Shown piece by piece: positions 1 through 8,044 of a stretch of 64,000 nt of DNA. The number at the start of each line of letters is the position of its first letter. Position 1 is the stretch's first letter. A program made the translations under genes and the position numbers. The notes under the pieces were generated by a model, which was not told the DNA's origin, made no database searches, and saw nothing but the letters and a program-made list of their open reading frames with translations. Where the stretch lies: positions 99,949 to 163,948 of IMG/VR virus record IMGVR_UViG_3300031857_024892; one strand, written 5' to 3'. The DNA comes from a virus.

Positions 1-753
1 GAGGGACAGACACCTGAGGAGATCGAGCGCCGGCAGTTTGATGCACTCTTTGCGTCAGACGTCCTTAGCAGAGAGCGCTTTGACATGAGGGTAGGCCTCT
101 ATCAGGCTTTTATTGAAGAATTCATGGGGCCTGTAATCTTCCTTGCTTCTAAGTCATTTGAGGATAGCACCAGAGTAAGTAGGGAATTCCAGAATGCCGC
201 ATTGAAGCCACTCAACCAGATTGCAGACAAAGATCCCGTCTTCAGCATGTACACAGACGTCTTGAAGATGTTCGGAAGTAGCAGAAAGATGCAGGTGTCA
301 AAGTTCTTTAGAACCTATGAAAAGATCCTGCAAGATCCTGGATTTAAGGCGTTCGTTGAAAATCAGACAGGTGCAACAGGAGTGTCAGATCTTAGTCGTG
401 CATCAACAGCCTTCTTTGATAAAGACATCACACTCGTCTTCATCGTCAATATGGCAGCTGCATATGCTAAGACAAAGCTTCGTGAACCTACCATGGTGCA
501 CGCACTTGTTGGAAAGACACAAGATGATGAATTTAATATTGTCAAATCTTTCAAAAATTACCTGGAGAAAGACGTCATCAATGGCATCAAGGACGGCGAC
601 CCAGAGCCTCTCAAGTTACTCAAGAAAGTCGAGGACATGATCGAGGACAGCGGGATGGGTTTCGTCAAGAAGCAGCCTGAGAATAAGAAAAAGGGTGAAC
701 CCGTGAGTGAAGCTGCCATCCTGCGCAGTATAATCAGGCGTGCAATCCGCTGA
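1..753 (+). CDS. Unknown protein, 5'-truncated, with C-terminal amphipathic helix
   Basis: The frame is open from base 1, so the start lies upstream; 250 codons are visible. I recognise no domain. The product is largely helical with a charged KKKGEP linker near residue 238. It ends in a basic amphipathic helix, ILRSIIRRAIR, which resembles the LIRxxLxE tags found at the N-termini of other proteins in the window. A structural or virion-associated role is inferred from that tag and from the following genes. The internal ATG at 85 is possible as a start, but nothing favours it. Confidence 0.75.
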   Translation, partial: EGQTPEEIERRQFDALFASDVLSRERFDMRVGLYQAFIEEFMGPVIFLASKSFEDSTRVSREFQNAALKPLNQIADKDPVFSMYTDVLKMFGSSRKMQVSKFFRTYEKILQDPGFKAFVENQTGATGVSDLSRASTAFFDKDITLVFIVNMAAAYAKTKLREPTMVHALVGKTQDDEFNIVKSFKNYLEKDVINGIKDGDPEPLKLLKKVEDMIEDSGMGFVKKQPENKKKGEPVSEAAILRSIIRRAIR

Positions 754-765
754 TTAGGAGGCGCT

Positions 766-1101
766 GTGAGCTTTGGATTTAAACTTCCCTTCCGCGAGGA
801 GGGGCTTCCCGTCAAGGTCGACCAGAGCACATGGGCGCACTTCGACGATGGCAGAAAGCTGAGGAAGACATACGAGTTTGTCAAGTTCAGAGCTTTCCAC
901 TCCTTCGTCTCAGAGCTGCTCGTCAAAGCCCGACAGATGCACCACGAGCCGCACATCGAGCTCGAGGGGCTGAAGGTCACGATCACGCTGCAGACCCGTG
1001 TGATCGACGATGTGTCAGAGCAAGATCTCGTCCTGTCACGGTTCTGTGACGACCTCTACAACGACGTCCGTTACTACTACGGCACTGATAAGGTCGCCTG
1101 A
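766..1101 (+). CDS. Pterin-4a-carbinolamine dehydratase-like protein
   Basis: This 111-residue protein has a GTG start 7 nt after AGGAGG. Its spacing matches the PCD fold: a motif KARQMHHEPHIELEG, then VTITLQTR, then SEQDLVLSRFCDDLY, equivalent to the family pattern HHPxxxxxxxxVxxxLxTH...DxxLA. The two His of the active site are present, but the usual HHP is HHEP and the later TH is TR, so catalysis is uncertain. Family members dehydrate 4a-hydroxytetrahydrobiopterin or act as dimerisation cofactors. Its role in a phage is unknown. It overlaps the next start by one base (TGATG). Confidence 0.6.
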   Translation: MSFGFKLPFREEGLPVKVDQSTWAHFDDGRKLRKTYEFVKFRAFHSFVSELLVKARQMHHEPHIELEGLKVTITLQTRVIDDVSEQDLVLSRFCDDLYNDVRYYYGTDKVA

Positions 1102-1466
1102 TGCTACTAATGAGTGACGATCTGACAGATCGAATAATTTTGGCACACGACGAAGATGATGACGGCCAAGTCGACACCATCACGTCTGTTGACGTCACAT
1201 TCCACCTCGACGGTTCACAAATCACCATTCCGCTCAAGAAGATGAGTTTCTCGACCGATGAGATCACATTGTCCTTCACAGCAGTACCTGCTCTACCCGT
1301 CATGATGCACCAGCATGTGGGCGCCGTGAAGTGCGTTGTCACAGCAGGCCACCACATGCTAGATTTTGACCTGAAAAACTGTGCAGTCACGTGGGATAAT
1401 ACGGAAGGAAAGCAACTTTGCACGATAGTTAATAGATTAGAGCAGCATGCTAGGAGATCTGAATGA
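1101..1466 (+). CDS. Unknown 121-residue protein
   Basis: Translationally coupled to both neighbours: TGATG upstream and an ATGA overlap downstream at 1463. A second ATG at 1110 is also possible. The N-terminus is acidic (HDEDDDGQ) and the middle looks beta-rich, with alternating hydrophobic residues. No family recognised. Confidence 0.7.
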   Translation: MLLMSDDLTDRIILAHDEDDDGQVDTITSVDVTFHLDGSQITIPLKKMSFSTDEITLSFTAVPALPVMMHQHVGAVKCVVTAGHHMLDFDLKNCAVTWDNTEGKQLCTIVNRLEQHARRSE

Positions 1467-1636
1467 GCCAAGAGTTCGACTTCAGTAAGTTTATGGAAGA
1501 CATCGTTGAGCGCGAGGAGCACCAAGCCGAGCGCGTCGTTGAGTGGCAGCGCGACCAGGATCAACATCCTGCCCGCATCTACAACAAGCTCTACCGAGAG
1601 CTTCCCCAGAACCGCACAAAGTGGAGCGGACGATGA
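1463..1636 (+). CDS. Small charged helical protein (57 aa)
   Basis: A short gene starting MSQEFDFSKFMEDIVERE and rich in Glu, Arg and Gln. It is joined to both neighbours by ATGA overlaps (1463-1466 and 1633-1636), which supports real translation. Function unknown. Its place directly before a scaffold-like Ala/Pro-rich gene suggests a shared structural operon. Confidence 0.65.
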   Translation: MSQEFDFSKFMEDIVEREEHQAERVVEWQRDQDQHPARIYNKLYRELPQNRTKWSGR

Positions 1637-2361
1637 GCACGATCAAGATCAAGAACGCCAGCCAGTTGGCGCAGTTTCTGAAGGTGCTCGCTGAGGAGAG
1701 CGTCACCACGGCGCAGGTCGACATCGACGACGAGCGTCGCCGGCAGAAGAGCGCTGCAAGCGCCGCCAAGCGCGATCTGGGACGCTTCATGCAGGAAGAG
1801 GACGCGCCCGGAGCAGCACCCGCTGCGGCACCCGCCCCTGAGCCGCCCGCCGACCTGGCCGCTGATCCTACTATGACAGCTCCACCCAAGGAAAAGGCAG
1901 CCGCTGCTCCTGCGCCTACACCAGGCGAGCAAGATCCTCTTGAGCCCTCCTTTGACGCGATGACACGAGCGATCCTCGACCTGCGCAGCGGCAAGTCAGT
2001 GCGGGACAGTGCGATCGAGACGGAGCTTGAGGCCTACTACGACCGGCTCCAGGACGCTGAGCGATATGCTATGATCATCTTCCTACGTGCCCTGTCGGGC
2101 ATCGTCACAGGCAAGATGACGGGCGCCCAGGCAGCTGAGCCCGGTGATGAGCCCCACAGCATCACCATCAGCCGTGCAGGTGAGGAAGAGGCCGCGCCCG
2201 AGGCACCTCCTGCTGGAGAGCCTGCAGCAGGAGCAGCTCCGCCAGCTGCTCCCCCTGCTCCTGAGGAGCCACCAGCGCCAGCCGGCCCAATCCAGGTGGG
2301 CAGCCCGGTCACCGAGGCATTCCGCGAGCGGATCAGGCAGCTGATCAGAGCCAACAAGTAA
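1633..2361 (+). CDS. Ala/Pro-rich protein with central helical domain, scaffold-like
   Basis: 242 residues from the ATG in the ATGA overlap at 1633. The order is: N-terminal helical segment with LAEES, an Ala/Pro low-complexity linker, a helical domain around residues 108-160 (MTRAILDLRSGKSVRDSA, then a RYAMIIFLRALSGIVTG helix), a second Ala/Pro linker, and a C-terminal basic amphipathic tail (FRERIRQLIRANK). From memory, a similar central domain occurs in other marine phage proteins without a named function. The linker-domain-linker-helix layout would suit a prohead core or minor virion protein; this is inference. A longer in-frame start at 1543 lies inside the preceding gene and has no Shine-Dalgarno. 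Confidence 0.65.
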   Translation: MSTIKIKNASQLAQFLKVLAEESVTTAQVDIDDERRRQKSAASAAKRDLGRFMQEEDAPGAAPAAAPAPEPPADLAADPTMTAPPKEKAAAAPAPTPGEQDPLEPSFDAMTRAILDLRSGKSVRDSAIETELEAYYDRLQDAERYAMIIFLRALSGIVTGKMTGAQAAEPGDEPHSITISRAGEEEAAPEAPPAGEPAAGAAPPAAPPAPEEPPAPAGPIQVGSPVTEAFRERIRQLIRANK

Positions 2362-2365
2362 GCTC

Positions 2366-2581
2366 ATGCCCCGGCGCCCCGAGCACTACGGTTCGATCCA
2401 GTACCTCGAGGAGATGGACAAGATCCTCAGGACGCTGGACGAGCTGCGCCACTGCATGGGACGGGATGAGCGTAAAGAGAGGTATACAGTGTCGAGAGCG
2501 ATGGACAGCATCAGACACCTGCGTGGGAAGGCGAAGCGACACGGCGTGCGGTTAGGCTTGATCGCCGAGGAGGATGTGTGA
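2366..2581 (+). CDS. Small basic helical protein (71 aa)
   Basis: Starts MPRRPEHYGSIQYLEEMDK, 4 nt after the previous stop. The sequence is mostly helical and highly charged, ending IAEEDV. Its final TGA shares a base with the next ATG. Function not recognised. Confidence 0.6.
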   Translation: MPRRPEHYGSIQYLEEMDKILRTLDELRHCMGRDERKERYTVSRAMDSIRHLRGKAKRHGVRLGLIAEEDV

Positions 2582-3348
2582 TGTTACGCAACCATGATCT
2601 AATAAGACAACTGATCCGTGAAGTTCTCGCTGAAGAGCGCGGACCCGTCTCACAGACTGTTGTAATCGGCCCAGTCGGTAGTACGTTTCGTCCTGTTGCT
2701 GCTCCTGGGCTCGGCAAGATCATCATCGCGTCAGCATTTGCGAAGGCGTATGGGTGGCTTGGTGACTACACAGGTGAAGGCTGCATTATGGCCAATCCAA
2801 ACTACCCATGCACAAGGTCACAGCCCCTCTTTGAAGCATACAGCGGTGCAGCGGCATCTACTGGAACCACGGGCACTACACCCGCACCTGCGGGAGATTT
2901 TCAATCAAATACATACACAACTGCTTTAGGCGGCGACAAAGTTGATCTGATCGCGTCTTATACCGCAGCGTCAGTTGCGGCGCAGCAGTGGGTCCTTGAT
3001 AATAAACAGGAATTTAGCCAACTCACCTTTGACGCTGCCCGACAGGAAGTTGTTGATAGCGTCAGTACGATGCTGAGCAAGACGTGCCTCGTCAGCACAA
3101 GTCTTGACAATAAAAAGATAGACGATATGATACTCAATAAGCTGAACAAGCGCGCCGACTTCAAAGCATTTCTCTTAAAGTTTGTCGACTCTGCACACTC
3201 TGACTTCATTTCAATCACAAACGGTCATAGTTCTAAGTTCAAGATGGACACAAAATTCAGCGGCTCACTACCAGCTCAAATTCAAACTATCCAAAAAGAA
3301 GAGACAGCAGAGTACAATAGCGCAAAAGCAGAGATCAAAAAACTTTAA
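2581..3348 (+). CDS. Candidate packaged virion protein with N-terminal LIREVLAE tag
   Basis: The ATG at 2581 sits 7 nt from AGGAGG; an overlapping GTG at 2578 is too close. The N-terminus MLRNHDLIRQLIREVLAE forms a short amphipathic helix ending LAE|E, which fits the (L/I)xE cleavage rule of T4-type prohead proteases. The rest (about 235 residues) has a Gly/Thr-rich stretch (STGTTGTT), two Cys in the first third and a helical C-terminal half. No enzymatic motif is seen. Packaging into the head is inferred from the tag alone. Confidence 0.65.
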   Translation: MLRNHDLIRQLIREVLAEERGPVSQTVVIGPVGSTFRPVAAPGLGKIIIASAFAKAYGWLGDYTGEGCIMANPNYPCTRSQPLFEAYSGAAASTGTTGTTPAPAGDFQSNTYTTALGGDKVDLIASYTAASVAAQQWVLDNKQEFSQLTFDAARQEVVDSVSTMLSKTCLVSTSLDNKKIDDMILNKLNKRADFKAFLLKFVDSAHSDFISITNGHSSKFKMDTKFSGSLPAQIQTIQKEETAEYNSAKAEIKKL

Positions 3349-3381
3349 TTAACAATAGGTGTGTCTTACTATATTAGAGAT

Positions 3382-3750
3382 ATGAGCAACACTAATCAGC
3401 GCAATTGGCTACCAGAGATCGTCTACGAGGAGATGGAGGGCGGTGGCTCCTCCAAGATCCCATTCATCCACGTCCCTGACGACGTCGATGACCCACCCCT
3501 TCTCTTCATCTTCCTGACACGTAAGACAGGAGAAGTTGAGCCCGGTCCCGAGGGTGAGGAAGTTCCCGTCGTCGACATGACACTTCACCAGTTCGTCGAC
3601 ATGCAGCGTCTCCAGGAGAAGCTGACACCTGACGTCTTTGATCAGGTTCGCGCCGCTGTGGGCCTCGAGCCACGGGCTGACGCCGCGAGGAAGGGTAAGG
3701 GCATCACGTCAAATATCAGAGCACGTGTGGAAAGTTCCCAAGCTGAGTGA
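3382..3750 (+). CDS. Conserved-type phage protein, unknown function
   Basis: 122 residues starting MSNTNQRNWLPEIVYEEM. A GTG at 3361 could add seven residues, but neither start has a clear Shine-Dalgarno. The sequence WLPEIVYEE...IPFIHVP...LFIFLTRKTGEVEPG...MTLHQF resembles an unnamed protein family I recall from marine phages. It is acidic and probably mixed alpha/beta. Its neighbours are structural-like, so a virion or assembly role is possible. Confidence 0.65.
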   Translation: MSNTNQRNWLPEIVYEEMEGGGSSKIPFIHVPDDVDDPPLLFIFLTRKTGEVEPGPEGEEVPVVDMTLHQFVDMQRLQEKLTPDVFDQVRAAVGLEPRADAARKGKGITSNIRARVESSQAE

Positions 3751-3775
3751 TAGATAATCTCAGAGGATAATGACC

Positions 3776-4129
3776 ATGTTCGATATCAACCGCATCTGCC
3801 AGCTCGCCGGTCTTGAGGCACCTGCTGGTTCCAACGTCATCCGCGAGGGACGCGCCCCCGCCGCACGTAAGCCACTTCGTGAGTCAGCTGACAAGCAGCT
3901 CGACGTCGTCTACGAGATCGACGACCGTGAGCTCATGGCCGAGGCGAAGCGCGCCGAGAAGAACCTCGTCGAGCACGACTTCCGCATGGCAGTCCGTGAG
4001 GAGATCGGCCAGATCCTGAACGGCCTCGAGCACGGCAGCCGCTGGATCTACGGCACGAAGGAGAACCAGCCCCGCAACAGCCGCATGGGCCAGATCGCCC
4101 GTGGTGGCCTCGGCATCGGCTTCAAGTAA
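3776..4129 (+). CDS. Unknown protein, possible processed structural protein
   Basis: 117 residues. The ATG at 3776 lies 8 nt after GAGGA, whereas the in-frame ATG at 3770 is only 2 nt from it. The N-terminus MFDINRICQLAGLEAPAG is followed by NVIREGR, whose IRE|G fits a prohead-protease site. A central acidic/basic helix and a Gly-rich C-terminus (ARGGLGIGFK) follow. A short, cleaved head protein is plausible but not shown. Confidence 0.6.
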   Translation: MFDINRICQLAGLEAPAGSNVIREGRAPAARKPLRESADKQLDVVYEIDDRELMAEAKRAEKNLVEHDFRMAVREEIGQILNGLEHGSRWIYGTKENQPRNSRMGQIARGGLGIGFK

Positions 4130-4141
4130 GATCATTCTTAT

Positions 4142-4170
4142 TTGAACAAACTTGACCGACTTCGTATTAT
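4142..4170 (+). promoter_or_regulatory. Sigma70-type promoter, leaderless start
   Basis: TTGAAC (4142-4147), a 17-nt spacer and TATTAT (4165-4170). The -10 ends 6 nt before the ATG at 4177, so transcription would begin at or next to the start codon. No Shine-Dalgarno precedes that gene, which agrees with a leaderless mRNA. Confidence 0.6.
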
Positions 4171-4176
4171 GCGTTT

Positions 4177-4491
4177 ATGCAGAACTACGAAGTCGGTCAA
4201 ATTGTCTATCTACTCGTCAAGGGCGAGATGAAGGTCATTCCCACTCGGGTGGTCGAGGCGATCACCCGGAAGACACTTGAGGGAGTGGCAACTACCTACA
4301 TGGTCCAGCTGCCGGACAAGGACAGGTCGGTCATGGATCTAACAGAGCTTGACGCTGAGCCCTACAACGACCTGAACAGGGTGCGTGAGGTAATGTTGGA
4401 GCGAGTCACTGCGTCCATTGAGGGAACAATCAAGCGCTCAGAAGCCCTGGCTCGTGCTCTGATGGGCAACACGCAGAGCGACGCCGCCTGA
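4177..4491 (+). CDS. Unknown SH3-like small protein (104 aa)
   Basis: Starts MQNYEVGQIVYLLVKGEMKV. The N-terminal half has the GQIVYLL...IPTRVVE...TYMVQLPDKD pattern of a small beta-barrel. The C-terminal half is a helix. It resembles the GDLV-type small proteins abundant later in the window, but with an added helical tail. Transcribed from its own promoter without a ribosome-binding site. Confidence 0.65.
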   Translation: MQNYEVGQIVYLLVKGEMKVIPTRVVEAITRKTLEGVATTYMVQLPDKDRSVMDLTELDAEPYNDLNRVREVMLERVTASIEGTIKRSEALARALMGNTQSDAA

Positions 4492-4522
4492 CCCGTGCGC
4501 GCTCACACAGCTGTGGTATGAT
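4492..4522 (+). promoter_or_regulatory. Phage promoter motif CCCGTG-N19-TATGAT
   Basis: CCCGTG at 4492-4497, immediately after the upstream TGA, 19 nt, then TATGAT at 4517-4522 preceded by TGG. It drives the exonuclease gene, whose Shine-Dalgarno follows the -10. Confidence 0.7.
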
Positions 4523-4538
4523 GGCTGCAGGAGATACG

Positions 4539-5354
4539 ATGCGACACCTTCTTCTCGACGGCTACAACCTCATGCACCGTGCACGCTTCGGCATGCGTAA
4601 CGGTGACCACTACGTCATCTTCAACTTCTTCCGGTCGCTTCGCCCACTGGTCGAGCAGTTTGCACCCTGCAAGGTGACGCTCTTCCTGGAGGGTGTCCCA
4701 CAGCACCGGATCAACTTGGACGGCGAGTACAAGGCAAACCGGGTCGCCGAGCCAGGCACGAAGCAGCACGCTGAGTTGGCCGAGTTCCGTAAGCAGAAGC
4801 GGGTGATCCTGGAGCTCCTCCAGCACCTGCCTGTGGATCTTGTCAAGCACGACCACCTCGAGTGCGACGACGCGATCGGCAGTTGGGTGCAGGCCCACCG
4901 TGACACGGATGAGTGCGTCGTTGTCTCAACTGACACTGACTTCATCCAGCTGCTAGTGCACCCAAACGTCAAGCTCTACAACCCAGTGCGTAAGGCCTTC
5001 ATCGATCCGGCTCCCCACGACTACGTCCTCTGGAAGGCACTGCGCGGTGACAAGACGGACAATATTCCTGGCCTTCCAGGCATCACGGACGGCAAGGCGA
5101 CCAAGATCTGCGCCGACGAGCGCCTCCTAAAAAATCTACGGGATGACCCAGAGATGGCGCCGTTGCTCGAGCGCAACCTCACCTTGGTTGCCTTCAAGTA
5201 CACACCCCTCGATGATCCTGGTTACAACAGGGTGGTACCGACGGTGGATTACGATGCACTCAAGCAGGCTTTCACCGATCTTGGCTTCTATTCCATCGTC
5301 AACACGACTTCGTGGCCCAAGTACTGCAAGACGTTCGACTCCGTATACAAATAG
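4539..5354 (+). CDS. 5'-3' exonuclease / RNase H of the FEN family
   Basis: 271 residues. The ATG at 4539 follows AGGAG; the earlier ATG at 4518 lies inside the promoter -10 and is rejected. FEN/5'-nuclease signatures are in order: LLLDGYNLMHRARF (residues 4-17), YKANR, ECDDAIG near 107, STDTDF near 130 and GDKTDNIPGLPGI near 169. These acidic residues bind the two metal ions. T4 RNase H is the functional model: it removes RNA primers and trims flaps during lagging-strand synthesis. DNA ligase at 58.7 kb would complete the step. Confidence 0.9.
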   Translation: MRHLLLDGYNLMHRARFGMRNGDHYVIFNFFRSLRPLVEQFAPCKVTLFLEGVPQHRINLDGEYKANRVAEPGTKQHAELAEFRKQKRVILELLQHLPVDLVKHDHLECDDAIGSWVQAHRDTDECVVVSTDTDFIQLLVHPNVKLYNPVRKAFIDPAPHDYVLWKALRGDKTDNIPGLPGITDGKATKICADERLLKNLRDDPEMAPLLERNLTLVAFKYTPLDDPGYNRVVPTVDYDALKQAFTDLGFYSIVNTTSWPKYCKTFDSVYK

Positions 5355-5369
5355 CATACGGTGATTACT
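5341..5369 (+). terminator. Possible terminator hairpin
   Basis: CCGTAT and ATACGG form a 6-bp stem around a 9-nt loop that includes the exonuclease stop codon. A T-rich stretch (TTACTTTT) follows. The stem is short, so termination may be weak. Confidence 0.4.
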
Positions 5370-5377
5370 TTTAGGGT

Positions 5378-5566
5378 ATGAATCCACTACCCGACGATAA
5401 GCAGAAGTTACTGAGAGAGAACGGCCTAATGAGGGAAAACGAGGTTGCGTATGCAGCCGGTGACCTCTTAGTCGTTGAGAATGTCATCACCCGCGAGCGC
5501 CGGACACTGCAAGTTGCAACCGTCCAGCCCCTCTTCGAGAGCTCCAAGCGTCTGTTGAGAGGTTGA
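5378..5566 (+). CDS. Small unknown protein preceding groEL (62 aa)
   Basis: Starts MNPLPDDKQKLLRENGLMREN and contains AYAAGDLLVVENVITRERR. I recall similar short proteins in other marine phages, but no function. There is no Shine-Dalgarno. It ends 1 nt before the groEL start, so the two genes probably share a transcript. Confidence 0.65.
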   Translation: MNPLPDDKQKLLRENGLMRENEVAYAAGDLLVVENVITRERRTLQVATVQPLFESSKRLLRG

Positions 5567-5567
5567 G

Positions 5568-7163
5568 ATGGAAGAGACAGACAAGTTAGTCGTCTTTGAT
5601 GCAGCTGCTCGTGAGAAGCTCCTCGCGGGTGTCAATACTTTGGCCGATGCTGTCCGAGTGACGATGGGCCCACGAGGTCGCAACGTCCTGATCGAGCAGC
5701 GCGGTCAACACCCGATCGTCACTAAGGACGGCGTCACTGTTGCGAAGTCGATCAATCTCCGCGACAAGTTGCAGAACTTGGGCGCCCAGATGATCAAGGA
5801 GGCAGCGTCCCGTTCGGCTGATGAAGCAGGAGATGGGACAACCACAGCAACTGTCCTCACGCAGGCGATCTTCAGCGAAGGCCTAAAGCTTGTTCTAGCA
5901 GGCTACCCATCGACTGACATCAAGGCGGGTATCGACCAAGCAGTCGAGCAGATCATCAGTAAGATTGACCAGATCGCTGTGCCTGCGGGATCACCAGAGG
6001 TACTGCGTCGTGTTGCAGTCATCTCAGCCAACGGCGAAGAGAGCCTGGGCGAGCTGATTGAGAATGCCATCAGGACAGTGGGTGAGGACGGTGTCGTCAC
6101 AGTCGAGGAAGCAAAGGGTTACAACAGCAGCTTGACTGTCGTCGATGGCACTCGCATTGACCGCGGATACACGTCTCCCTACTTCGTCACCGATCAAGAT
6201 CGGATGGTGTGTGAGATGGAGAAGCCTGCTGTGCTCCTCCTGAATAGGCGGATTGAGACGATCAAGGACATTGTGGGCCTCCTCGAGAAGAGCCTGTCCA
6301 ACAAGCGCCCACTCCTCATCATCGCAGACGACATCGACGGCGAAGCAATGCAGACACTCGTCCTTAACAGAGTGCGTGGTGCATTGAGCGTTTGTGCCAT
6401 CAGAGCTCCTGGGGCTGGCGCAGGTCGATATGATCAGATGCAGGATCTTGCTGTCCTGCTCGGCACTCGTGTCTTCTCTGCTGCTGATGCTGAGGATCTG
6501 TCAAAGGTGCAACTCACAGAGTTAGGCACATGCAACAAGGCGCTGATCGGGCGCACCGAGACAGTTCTAGTAGGCGCCAATGCTGACAGAGATCGGGTAG
6601 GTGAACGCCTCGACGAGATCCGGAAGCAGTATGCAGAGGCGATCGATGAGGGTGAGCGGCTGCAGACAAAGCAGCGTCTTGCCCGCCTATCAGGTGGCGT
6701 TGCCATCCTCCGTGTTGGCGGTGCCACCGAGGCGGAGCTTAAGGAACGTAAGGATCGTGCTGACGACGCACTGCACGCTGTGCAAGCTGCCATGAAGGAG
6801 GGTGTCGTCCCCGGCGGTGGCACAACACTCGTCAGAGCAGCCAACGATGTCCCGCTTCCTGCTGGTGACTTCACACCTGTTCAGGCGGGCTTTCAGGTTG
6901 TCAAGACAGCATGCCGTGCACCGTTCAGGCAGATCGTCACAAATAGCGGTGGAACACCCGAGATTGTGCTCAACCACTTGAACACGTTAAGCAGCACACA
7001 CGTCTACGATGCCTTCCACGGCACTTATGGAGAGATGCTCGAGCTTGGGATCGTTGATCCTGCGCGGGTCGTCAAGTGTGCTCTGAGAAATGCCGCCTCT
7101 GCAGCAGGCATGATGCTCACTGTAGGATGCGCTCTCGTTGAGGATGAAGCGCCTGCAACGTGA
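5568..7163 (+). CDS. groEL: GroEL-type chaperonin (Hsp60)
   Basis: 531 residues, full length for the family. ATP-site motifs are clear: TMGPRGRNV (32-40), KDGVTVAKS (53-61), GDGTTTATV (88-96) and PGGGTTL near 414. The C-terminus lacks the GGM repeat of bacterial GroEL and ends DEAPAT. The protein would form a folding chamber for phage proteins, as in phage EL. No GroES homologue is recognisable in the window, so it may use host GroES or work without one, as reported for EL. It is followed directly by a small operon. Confidence 0.95.
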   Translation: MEETDKLVVFDAAAREKLLAGVNTLADAVRVTMGPRGRNVLIEQRGQHPIVTKDGVTVAKSINLRDKLQNLGAQMIKEAASRSADEAGDGTTTATVLTQAIFSEGLKLVLAGYPSTDIKAGIDQAVEQIISKIDQIAVPAGSPEVLRRVAVISANGEESLGELIENAIRTVGEDGVVTVEEAKGYNSSLTVVDGTRIDRGYTSPYFVTDQDRMVCEMEKPAVLLLNRRIETIKDIVGLLEKSLSNKRPLLIIADDIDGEAMQTLVLNRVRGALSVCAIRAPGAGAGRYDQMQDLAVLLGTRVFSAADAEDLSKVQLTELGTCNKALIGRTETVLVGANADRDRVGERLDEIRKQYAEAIDEGERLQTKQRLARLSGGVAILRVGGATEAELKERKDRADDALHAVQAAMKEGVVPGGGTTLVRAANDVPLPAGDFTPVQAGFQVVKTACRAPFRQIVTNSGGTPEIVLNHLNTLSSTHVYDAFHGTYGEMLELGIVDPARVVKCALRNAASAAGMMLTVGCALVEDEAPAT

Positions 7164-7187
7164 TAAGTATTCAAGCGGAGTCGTAGT

Positions 7188-7532
7188 ATGCGCTTGCTGA
7201 ATGAGGAGAACAAGCATCTCACATCCAAGATGATCAAGGTCACCTTGTCTGTGAAGATGAACCAGGACGCTCACGTTCCTGACACGATGACACGTATCCG
7301 CGTCCTCCCAACCGTCGCTGTTGTGGGTCAGTCGGATCGTGTTGAGCGCTCCTCAGCGGGCGGTACTGTCATGGATGTCTACGTCAAGTTCCTGCCCAAT
7401 CCAGGCAGCCTCTTCTACAACCTGATGACGCTCTGCAAGCTGATCAAGTCGCTTCCTGGCGTCCGCGTCGTCCGGGTCGTCGCAGTCGGGAACCGTCCTG
7501 TGATCTTCAAGGGTCGCCCGATCGTCGTATGA
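7188..7532 (+). CDS. Conserved-type phage protein with ferredoxin-like pattern (114 aa)
   Basis: MRLLNEENKHLTSKM then a beta-alpha-beta pattern: IKVTLSVKMNQDAHV, TRIRVLPTVAVVGQ, DVYVKFLPNPGS, LIKSLPGVRVVRVV, PIVV. I recall related unnamed proteins in marine phages. Despite its position after groEL it does not resemble GroES. It overlaps the next gene by 4 nt. Confidence 0.65.
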   Translation: MRLLNEENKHLTSKMIKVTLSVKMNQDAHVPDTMTRIRVLPTVAVVGQSDRVERSSAGGTVMDVYVKFLPNPGSLFYNLMTLCKLIKSLPGVRVVRVVAVGNRPVIFKGRPIVV

Positions 7533-7735
7533 TGAACATCGTCGCAGGTTACCAGACAGATCTGGAGATGGCTTTAAATTGGCTGCGTCTCAAGAAAGCA
7601 CTGCAAGATGTCAGTGAGCAGAGAAAGGAAGGCAACTTGTACATTGCCACCATACGCACTAAGATGAATAGGTCAGAAGTGCAAAAACTCCTCACGGATC
7701 GCTTCGGGCACTACGTCAAAGTCGCACCTCGTTAG
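7529..7735 (+). CDS. Unknown small protein (68 aa)
   Basis: Starts at the ATGA overlap with the previous gene. Helical, with YIATIRTKMNRSEVQKLL in the second half. No recognisable family. Confidence 0.6.
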   Translation: MMNIVAGYQTDLEMALNWLRLKKALQDVSEQRKEGNLYIATIRTKMNRSEVQKLLTDRFGHYVKVAPR

Positions 7736-7778
7736 GTGCATATCATCAACAACAAGCTAGTATCAAGAGTAGTTAGAA

Positions 7779-8000
7779 ATGAACATCGGAACAAGTGACG
7801 ATCTCGCACGCATGGAGACGTCTGACCTCGAGCGACTTCAGAACATCCTGAAGGATCGTATCAACCAAGCACGTCGTCGTCGAGATGACAGCATTCCACT
7901 TGAGATTGATCTCACATATGTCCAGCGCGAGCTTACTGACAGGCAGCGCCGATCCGAGTGGGTGGCTCGCAACATTGTTGCAAAAAGTGAGCAAGAGTAG
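7779..8000 (+). CDS. Unknown small helical protein (73 aa)
   Basis: MNIGTSDDLARMETSDLERL followed by a strongly basic/acidic helix with RRRRDD. It has no Shine-Dalgarno. TAGTTA lies 3 nt before the ATG, close to the putative leaderless late element described elsewhere. Confidence 0.6.
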   Translation: MNIGTSDDLARMETSDLERLQNILKDRINQARRRRDDSIPLEIDLTYVQRELTDRQRRSEWVARNIVAKSEQE

Positions 8001-8003
8001 TTT

Positions 8004-8022
8004 TCACCGGCAAAACGGTGTT
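8004..8022 (+). terminator. Weak terminator-like hairpin
   Basis: CACCG/CGGTG with a GCAAAA loop, flanked by TTTT and TTT, between the previous stop and the hsp20 gene. The 5-bp stem suggests attenuation at most. Confidence 0.35.
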
Positions 8023-8044
8023 TAAATCAAGCTCAGGAGGAAAC

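Noticed and set aside
1491-2367. Several Gly/Ala/Ser-rich antisense frames over the Ala/Pro-rich gene
   Set aside because: Low-complexity GC-rich sense coding leaves all frames open; no start signals.
6434-6874. Ser/Arg-rich minus-strand frames within groEL
   Set aside because: Shadow frames of a highly biased coding sequence; composition is typical of antisense artefacts.
7188-7532. GroES co-chaperonin because of its position after groEL
   Set aside because: No mobile-loop or GroES core motif; pattern fits another unnamed phage family.
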